NCBI RefSeq assembly: GCF_021018805.1
Contig: NC_086247.1
Coordinates: forward strand, 120,825,094 to 120,889,093
DNA: 64,000 nt
Reading direction: 5' to 3'
Source: Prinia subflava
Taxonomy: Eukaryota; Chordata; Aves; Passeriformes; Cisticolidae
Positions 55,001-64,000 of this stretch are shown here, in pieces. Numbering within the stretch: the first letter of the stretch is position 1; every line of letters starts with the position of its first letter. The position numbers and the translations under genes were made by a program. The notes below the pieces were generated by a model that was not told the origin of the DNA, ran no database searches, and saw nothing but the letters and a program-made list of their open reading frames with translations.

Positions 55001-58000
55001 TCTGGGAACAAAAATAACCCTGAAACACTTGGGTTAAGTATAATTATGCAAAGCTTTGCTTCCTGTATGGCAGAGGCACCAAAAACATTGAAACCTCTTA
55101 CTTCTAACTTCAGTGGCTGTGGGCTATGTTGCATACCTAGCTTCACTCAAAGCTGGTTTGTCTGCTTTTCTGAGGGAGGTGAGAACTGCCTAAAGGGCAC
55201 TGGTTTGTTTCTTGGCAGAGTCACAAGCTATTTTTTCCTGATAAGAAATGAGAGGTGCAAGTTAATACCCATTACCCAGGTGCATCTATATTTGGGGTGC
55301 TGACTTAAGGTATCTTACAGTGACCAAAGTTCTACCAGGTAAAACAGGCAAACACTGGTTGTGTTGTTTTACCCCCCTGTATCATGAGGTAATTCTCCTG
55401 GCTTTCCTGGAGTTTGCCCTCACAAAACCAGGTGTTTACCTGGCAGCAGAGGAGTAGGTAAGCCAGCTGCCCGAGTAGAAAAACTGCACTGTGAAAGGCT
55501 GCCAGTGGGAAAACCCTGCCTAGATCTGCTTCCACACCTCCTCTGTGTGGCAGAAAGACACCAAATAGTGTTCTACGTCTCCATTCTGTCCCTGCAGTCC
55601 AGTCACCTCTGAGATTTGCCTGCTGCTGTGCATATGTGTGTCACCTCACTGCAGTCACTGTCCTCAAGGGCAGAATCTTGACCTTGTGATGAGCACTGCA
55701 GGCTTGCTCAAAATGATGGGACTTCCAAAGGAGTCTGGAGGATTTTGGCCACAGGTTTTCATTAGGAATGTGTTCTGCTTTTCAACTGGGGCTCAGGAGC
55801 AGGAAACGAGGTGGGTATGTGTCCTCTAGGGGGGACACAACTGCTGGTGGTTTGGCTGTCCTTGAAACCGTGAAACCGGAGTGTGACACCCACGTTCCAT
55901 TTTCGGTCACTGACACTTCCCTTCTCACCGCGCTGTTCCCTCTGGCATTAGGGGAGCCCTGTAGCACCGTGGGGCAAGAGGCACAGCCCAGCTCCTGGAA
56001 AACACTCCCCCTCAGCATGGCCATCACCGGCCTGGGGTCGCCAAGGCCAGGAGGGTCCCTTGGAAGAAGGGGATGTGAGAGGTGGGCTGAGGGAAGTGGC
56101 TGGCACAGCCCCGAGTCGGGGCAGCAGGCAGTGCTTGCTCCCTGCTGGTGTTTTAGTGCAATGGGCTTTCCAGTTGCCTTTTAGGCACAGTTTCTATGTT
56201 TGGCAGAGCGGGATACTGCAGGCAGCTAGTCAGCTTTAGTAGTGCCTGGCATTCATGGAGATTCTGGCTTGCTTTTCTTCTTGATGTGAGAGCGACGAGA
56301 CCAGGGCATCAGCTTTGTAATGCCAATTAATGCACGGTGGAGAGGAGCATCATTAAGGCATCTGGATCACTCTTAAGTCTAAAATCTACCTCGGCAGAAG
56401 CCAGCTCCCACTTTGATGTTCAATTCTGTCCACATCTACTCTTTCTTTTGGACAGAGCTGTTCAGGATGGCCATGTGAGGGACCTTCCTCTCTCAGTGTG
56501 GACACTGATGTAAAAAGGCTAGTCACTGTTTAATTGATGGATTTAATTGTCCATCAAGATGAGCAAGGGCAGGACCTTACCTTAAATGTGTTGTTTCACC
56601 TCCCATTTCCAGGGAACATCTCAAAAATGTTCACACTTGGTATTTATTTTAGGCACTTGAGGGAGGCAGCTCCATGGATTTTGCTTGCTGTTCTGCATCA
56701 GAGACACTCACAGCACTGTAACCTAGTGACAATAATCTAATGCAAGTAAGTGAACAATAATCTGGGATTGCTTTAAAATGTGTATCAGTGATAAAGATCT
56801 ATTTTGTTACAGACAGCACTTGTGACAGCAGCTCTATTTGTGTTGCAGTAAAGTGATCTGTGAAGATGTAGTCACAGTATAGGATGATTGCCATATTGCT
56901 TTAGACTGGCAGGCTTTTAAAAGTCTCTTGGGTCAAATTCTTTACTTCTTTGCACCTCGTATAATTCATTTCACCAAAGGAAAATTCAACCTGATGAGAG
57001 CAGTCACTGTGCGATGTACCTGACTTAGCTTCGTGAGAAGTGATCAGGAGTCTGAACTGAACTGCCTTAGTCCTCCCTTAACTTAATTCTTCACCAGCTT
57101 ACATCTTTATACGCATCTGTTCAAGAATTCCTGGTTAATAATACTATTAACAACTGACACACACTCTGACTTAATTATAAGTGAGTAATTGTGGCAGACT
57201 GGCAAAAAGGAAAGGTTTTAGGCACCCCTGAAAGTAACATTATGCCTCTGAGTTTCATTACTACTTTTATTATAAGTGTATTCTGCATTGTCACTCTTCC
57301 ATCACTTTCCCAATTCAGATGAGCACAGATATTTCAAAAATAATACAGACCACTGTTGAAAACAATGGTTTGAAAAATTGCAATAAATGAATGAGTAACA
57401 AATTGCACGCACTTTCATCTGTGTATTATTTGTTGAAAGCCAACAGGAAGGTGAACTTGCTTAAAATAAGCAATTTTTAGGGATTCTAAGGTTTCTGCAC
57501 CAGTGATTTGGTGGTGTCAATCCACTGTTGTTGGCTGGACTCAGCAGGCTACTCTGTAAACATAAAGATGGACCTGAGTCACTGGGATTTTACCACCTAC
57601 CGCAGCTCTTCAAGAAGTTATTTGCTTACTGTGACATAGCAAAATACTTTAGTGCAAGCCTATCTAAAGGCTTGTGAGTATTCCCAATGAAATGAACAGG
57701 TATTTAGTACGCTGGGAAGCACTGGGCGTGGAAAACATTATTCCTAAAACTGATCATTTTCATCACAGGATTTAAGCTTTAATCAACGTTTAATTATAAA
57801 GGCTTCTGTTTCAGGCAGTTTTTAGATAAAATGCCAGTATCTGTGTGACTGTTTCACAACAGATATTTAAGAGAATGTGCAGAGGGAATGCATCATACTG
57901 CATAAGGCAACCCACGTCTGTAATTAATAATGTGTTTGGTGGAGCCTGTACTTAACTGAAACACAAGAGAAAATTGCTTCAGGAGGCTAAAACATGTGAA

Positions 58001-61000
58001 GATGCAGAACAAGCACTTATGGTGGTCTCAGCCCTATGAAAAATAATAAGAATGCGAAATGGGTCCATGTGGTTTAAATAAAGGGAAGCGTGTGTTCCGA
58101 GTTAATGACACACGCTTAGCGGAGAGCCGTTCCTCCTGCTGCAGGGAGCTGGGAGCTAGCGTCACCTGCAGCTCCAGACAAGCCAGGAGGGCCCCTCTGC
58201 TGAGATCACATAGCAGTGTTTCCAGATGTGGAGCTGTGTACTCAAGGCTACCGTGTTTGATGTTTAACTCCAACCCTTGGACATTTGGGAGGATTCCCTT
58301 GGCCTGGACTGCCGTTCCCCATAGGATTCTTGCCTTAGCAAGGCGAGGTCAAGAAAAGGGGAGAAGGAGGAACTGGACACGTTGAATTGCAGCTGTTACT
58401 GCTACGGTGGCAATGTTACTATGGCAATAATTATTTGGAAAAGATCCCCAAAGTTGTAGGCATGGCCAAGGCTGAAAGCTCGTACTGCCAATGCCGTAAG
58501 CTCCGCACGGCTGGACAGCAGAGGGATAGAGCCAGGCAGACCACTGGGGTTTTAAACTCCTCCGTGGTGCCCCACCAGGCTACTGCCATGGCTGCAGCTG
58601 GAGACACTTTGGTAGGCTCTGCCTTTTAAAGAATAAAAGCAACCAAATGCAGAGCAGCAGTTCTTTACGTTCTGCTTTCTGCTAAACATGTGGTACAGTC
58701 TCCCATATACCACATGATAATGCAGCTGACAAAAAACCTTAATATTTGCAAATGCATATAAAAAATCTGCATGCTATTGACCTCAGCTTTTCAAGATCTT
58801 TTGAAGGTGTTCAAAGTATCATACTATGTATTCTGTGAACAATCTTAACTCTGCCTCTCTCAGTCCTTCCTCTGAGTGAAAAACTGCTTGGTGTGAGGTA
58901 GCAAAGAGGCTTTTGAAATTCATTGCCAATTCACTATCAAGGAGACCTTTAGGTGAATCAGATAAGGGCCTGACTGGATCCCTTAAAACCAGATTCTGCA
59001 TGTGCATTCAATTATTTTGTGTGAATGCAATGACTAAGAATTAAATTAAACTCCCCTCCTAGCCAATATATCTTACCATTTTCTGGTATAAGGGGGATGG
59101 TTTGCTAGAAGTCTGTGGGGTGCAGAGAAAGAAGAAAACAATTTATAATATTTTATGAAATCTCTGATCATGTATTATTTGTTTCTACTTCATAAACTAC
59201 TGGATTGATAGTATCTTCAGGCTATTCTTCTGATGGATGAGATAGGAACAGCCAAACAGGGAGCAGAGCCAATGTTACAAGACCCTTGTAATCATGGGCA
59301 AAATCAATTTTGAATGAATTGTGTGTGACACACATGTGCACAACAAAAAACTGAGCATTCTAATTGATTAAGAAGCAAAGACTCAAGTTGCTACCCTCAT
59401 GAACAAAAAATGTTACCCTTGTTTGGGTAATTAATGTATCTGGTGAAGTTTCAAACTAAGTGCAGCTGTTACACAACCACGAAAGGCAGAAGATTTGTGT
59501 ATGATTGCTGACTCAGCTTTATTAATTGGTACTGAAAACCAAATACTTTTTACTATGTTCACAGGAAATGGAAACTTCTACAATGAATTCAATTACATAA
59601 ACAAGATTTTTCTGATGAAACTCTGCTTATCAAACTGCAGCTTAGCATTTTTTTGTCCATCCTTTCATTTGAAGAAAATGGGGAATTTGAGTACATAGCA
59701 TAAAACAGGATTAGATTTGGGACATTACAGTAGATTTTGATATACATTTGGTCACCTTAAGGGAAGTCAGAAATATTTAAAATATGAACTCCTGCATCGA
59801 ACGGAGTTCTTAGTAGTCACAGCCAGAGGAATGCATTTTATTAACATCAAGTGGTATTTATTTCTGAAACAGTTTATGATTTAAAGGGCTATTTTTGATA
59901 GTCATTGTTCCTGGTACATGAAAACTAGAGAAAATGTGCTTAAGTTTTTGGTTTTTTTAATAGCAGTGAAATATGTGATCAAGTAAACAAAGATGTTTCT
60001 ATAGGGGTAGAAAATGTATCTCAGCTCAGAACCACACAAAATCTTGTAAAAAAATTTTGGCCTAATAAAAACTACGTGATGAATGTATGGAATTCAGAGA
60101 ATGTATTTATCTTGGAAGCTCTTGAGGTTATGTTCTTGTGTTTCTCTGGAAAGTATATAGCCTACTTCTCGGTTTTTTTGGTGTTACAGGATAGAACAGG
60201 TACTGGGAAACATTTATGAAAACAGAGGTGAGAGACGACCTTGAGGCACAGAGGATTGCAGTTTATTACAAGCGCTACAGAGATTAAAAAAAAATGGCAT
60301 GGTATATTTAAACCTCAATAACTACTTCAGCAGCAATTTTATGGTGAGCAACTCAGAGTGCATTACATATCACACTGTGTACATTTTGTTGTAAATTGTG
60401 GTATTTCCCCTAAGAAGCCAAGGGAAAGAAACAAGAACAGAGGTAGTCACAATCACCGTCCTCTGCATCAAGTACTGTCTCACCTTCATGATTTTTCAAA
60501 GCTTCACAAAGAAGTTCCACTTCCATCAGGCCTGAGGAGTCCCATGGAGACAAAGCAGTGAGTAAATCCTCCTCTACAACTCTACATGGAAAAAAACCCC
60601 ACAGCACAAACAATTACTGGCAGCAATTTCAAGGGGCCAAATTTCATTTCCCATTGCACTCCAGAGTCTAAAAAAAAAAAAAAAAAGGCAGCATTCAGCC
60701 TGTGTAATTTTATTGCTAGAGGTTTTATTGGCTGCCCTCTAGTGAGACCTCTCAGTGGCACAGTCCCTAACCTTGGTGTAGGAGTTGGCTGGGCAGGAAT
60801 GCTGTGTTTATCCTCCTCGTCCTGGTCTGTAGTATTTAGATGTGCAGCATTTCTTTCCTGCGCAGTAGTGATTAGGCACTGGATGCATGTAGGGGCAGGA
60901 AAGAGAGAAGTTCTATCCTGGAAATTTTTTGGCATTGTCATGATGGCAATTAAAGGGTGATTTTCTCATTAAAAAGATGGGCAACAGCATGTAGTAGGTT

Positions 61001-64000
61001 TCCACAGCTATTTTACAGTCTAGGATTTAAGGATGGATGGTTTTTAATTGTTATCCGTGAAAGATCATCTTATCCACGTGTTTTAAAGTCTGGTTTAGCT
61101 AGCTAAGTGTCATACTCATTATAGGCAACCATTTCTTACAAAATCTGTCTTGAACATCAAGCGGTCCTTTCTTCATTTCAGGTTCCTCAGAACTCCTATG
61201 AAACTGTGATATTCTCAGAGCCTTTGCAGTCACACCTTCCAGCATGCTCTGAATTTCTAGGTAATCCTTATCTAGCAAAACTTGTGTTCAGCAGGAACTT
61301 TGGGGGTCCTCGTGCTCAAGCCTGGAGCTGGTCAGACTTATACCAGCAGAGCAGCAGGTCTATAAACTCAGGAGGGGCTGCCTTTACTGCTTCCATGCCT
61401 GGACGTGCTGCTGGCATGTTTGGTTTAGCTCACGTTTGACTTTGAAAATAAAGAGAAAAGGTCAGGCCACATGAAAGAGGCTTGGTAACTCTGGGAAATG
61501 AGACAAAGGCTCTTTCTTCTGAGTTGCTTTCAATTCCTATGACCCACATTTTCATAAAAGAGCATAATTTCCCCACACACACCTGATGTGCAGAGGCTTT
61601 TCTTGAACCCACCCCTGTAAGGGTTGCTTGCCGTATTGTTTTGTTTCTCTCCAGTACCACATTTTCCCTCCTCCTGACTCCCTGCTCAAGCTGTACTTAC
61701 AGGGAATGATCTGAGCATCCACGAGAGTTGTGTGTGAAGGGCACATGCTTTAGGAAGTGTCTGCATCAGCACTGGCATGTGTTCTATATTAGTCAGTGTT
61801 GGAAAGGAAGGGTGAAAGCTGCATGATCAGGAAGCTGGACAAAGACTTTTGCTCACCACCTTTGGCAATGGATACAAAATAAAAAAATATTTTTTATAGC
61901 ACTTCCAATTCTGTTTGCAGTAATCCTAGTTTGGCACATACCCTCTACCACAGCAGGAAAAATGCTATTAAATTGTGTCAGATTTAAGGGAAAATAATGG
62001 AATTTTTCTTCCATAAATCATAAACCCCTGAGTCTTTGCAATCTTGTAATGGTCTTGTAATCCAAGCCCCTGCTTACATTACTTTATCTTTATGAAGGTG
62101 ATAAAGAAAACATAACATAGTGTACTTGATTATAAATTATAATTTTATAAGAATCAAAAAATGCAAACTTGCAAAGCTTTTGTTCATGCTTAGATTTTCA
62201 CATGCTTAACTGCCAGCAGATGTTCAATGATCAATAAAACTCAATTTATATACATTATTCTGAAGCATCCTTGATCATAAATACAGGCTGGGAATGTCTA
62301 ACTTCTCTCTGAGTAAGAAAGATGATACTAGGCTACAAGGTTGCAGTATGGGATTCTACTGTGGTAAGTTTTACTTCAGCTCTAGCAATAAAACACTTCT
62401 TGATTTTCATTGAGTCTGCTGGGACAGAATCCATGGTTTAGAACCTAAACTGTAGCTTTATGGAAACAGCAAGTGGCTAAAACTAACTTCAGCACTGCCA
62501 GGCAAAGATCTTGCTTATTGTGGTAAGCTAAACATACCCAGAGGCTATAGGCTTTATACCAAGGTGTCCCTGAATTGTGGTATTTACATTTGCAATGACA
62601 AACAAACACACCTTTTTTGGGGAGTGACCACTGATTCACACAGAGATTGGGAAAGCAGGTCCAAAGGTGTTAATTTCAGAACTGATTCTCCAAAGCAAAC
62701 ACTGGGAGTGTAGGACAATGCATGTGAGCTCATACCCATCTCAAGAGTAGGACTGGAAGAACAAACTCCTCTGAAACCAGATGCCCGTCAGATGAAATAG
62801 AGGATGGTTCAAAGTGGAGCAAGAAGGACCAGTTTTATGCACTTCATGTGTTAAATAAGAAAAGATGAAATGAACAACAGAGGCAAAACAGGTAATATGA
62901 CATACTGTCTTTGTCTTTCTTGTCCTTTCACTGCACTTTGTCCACAGAAGTAGCAAAACCAGCAGAATTAAACAAGACTGACAAGAGGCCAGCCCATTTC
63001 CCCAGATGCAGTTATTTTGGTGCTGAAACTACAATTTCTGTTTTTCCTCATCTCTGCACTTTACTCCCTGCCTTGGATACGGAAGGGGCATTTGACCAGT
63101 CAGGGGTTTTAACTTTGCTTACACATTTGCCAGATTCCTGTTCCTTCAGCGTGCAAAGCCAGCTCTGAGGTTGATGCTGCCCATCCCCTTCCAGCACGGA
63201 CGTTGCTCCACTGCGTCAGTGAAGAATTTGCATTCAGGAGAAACAGGTTAGGCCAGACACTTTCCAACTGTAAGCTCCTATAAGAACAATCGTGTATAGT
63301 TACAACCCCCAGGTCATTTTTCAAAGTTCCTTCTTTCTGTAAACTCCAAATTATTTTTTCAAATATAATCTCAAATTACGTTCTCTTTTGTTGAAACACT
63401 TCCCCTTCATTGGTAGCTGCCATTTAAATTAAAAAGAAACCAGCCTGCAGGATTGGTCTATAAATCTTTGCAACTGCCTTACATGGTGGAGAAACTAGCC
63501 TGATAATTATTTTACTTTGCTACTTAAAGCTGTTTTTTAGATACAACACAGCTTATGTTACCCTTGGTTAAGACTAAGCCTATGAGAGCACAACCATGAA
63601 ATTTTTGGCTGTAAATTTTCTTAGTTTAAGACTCCTTTGAAACATGATGAATTGTGGAGCTCAGAGACACTCTTACTGAGATGTTTATTTTTGTCATAAA
63701 ATCTCCTGAAAGGGTGTATGTTGTAATTTTTGGTTAAGTCGCTCATGTACAGGCAGTGTCTGTATCCGGTTCTACATAATATCTGTCAACAAATTCATTA
63801 CTGATGGTGAAAAGAATTTTCTGCCAACACATTTTTTTTTTCTGGCTTATCCAGCTACAACCCCTCTTTCTTTTCAAAAGTTGTCCTGATTCAGAATTCA
63901 CAAACTCAGTTGGCACTTTACTGCTAACAGTAGTGGGATTTTAATTGGATTCCTACTCATTCTGTGCCCTGAGACAGCACTGCTGGGGTTTTCCTGATCA
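46096..64000. other. Gene-poor flank beyond NFE2L3
   Basis: Nearly 18 kb without a recognised gene, tRNA or long repeat. It contains C/T homopolymer tracts at 49269-49292, an A run near 60670, a perfect 10-bp hairpin at 58086-58117, and blocks that look possibly conserved at 56260-56420 and 57770-57980. In human the corresponding side of NFE2L3 is also gene-poor until MIR148A; I searched for the miR-148a seed region and did not see it. Confidence 0.5.
58086..58117. other. Perfect 10-bp inverted repeat
   Basis: AAGCGTGTGT and its exact reverse complement ACACACGCTT are separated by 12 nt. The motif sits in a small GC-richer island within AT-rich DNA. Confidence 0.6.

Noticed and set aside
55768..56184. 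138-codon + strand frame in a GC-richer patch
   Set aside because: No domain, no splice pattern, and a competing frame on the other strand.
32000..64000. MIR148A, the expected next gene beyond NFE2L3 in mammals
   Set aside because: No match to the mature miR-148a sequence noticed on either strand; it likely lies beyond the right end.

Overview
The window looks like a piece of a bird chromosome. It has long GT-AG introns, CpG-island promoter sequence and CR1 LINE fragments. One CR1 tail lies in an HNRNPA2B1 intron, a ~640-bp piece is at 33.8-34.5 kb, and a short tail is at 25.8 kb. A short LTR-like fragment at 46.0 kb resembles avian endogenous retroviral LTRs. No bacterial, organellar or CRISPR-type features are present.

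Two protein-coding genes can be read, in tail-to-tail orientation. HNRNPA2B1 runs left to right (1-7.6 kb): nine coding exons, starting at the exon after the initiator exon, plus a 3'UTR exon. Joined to the two residues of the missing first exon they give 341 residues, the length of hnRNP A2. NFE2L3 (NRF3, a CNC-bZIP factor) runs right to left, with its last exon at 16.2-17.4 kb, smaller exons at 19.8 and 20.7 kb, and a probable CpG-island promoter near 31-32 kb. As I recall, the two genes are also convergent neighbours on human 7p15.2, which supports both calls.

Layout: 1-7.6 kb HNRNPA2B1; 7.6-14.6 kb, intergenic sequence with several possible extra polyadenylation signals and a perfect 22-bp palindrome made of three abutting E-boxes; 14.6-20.8 kb NFE2L3 3'UTR and exons 4 to 2; 20.8-31.5 kb its large first intron; 30.7-32.0 kb CpG island; 32-64 kb gene-poor DNA with repeats, microsatellites and AT-rich blocks, in which I recognise no gene.

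The main points of interest concern NFE2L3. No exon for the usual ER-anchoring N-terminus can be seen. The CpG island instead offers a tiny exon (Met-Ala-Glu, then a duplicated splice donor) in the right phase to join exon 2, an NRF2-like architecture. The DNA-binding basic region carries Lys where CNC proteins otherwise have Asn, as in AP-1 proteins. In HNRNPA2B1 the low-complexity domain is built from exons that all share one intron phase, and the stop codon lies 21 nt before the last exon junction, as needed for NMD-based autoregulation through the 3'UTR. I saw nothing that I would claim as a wholly new biological system.
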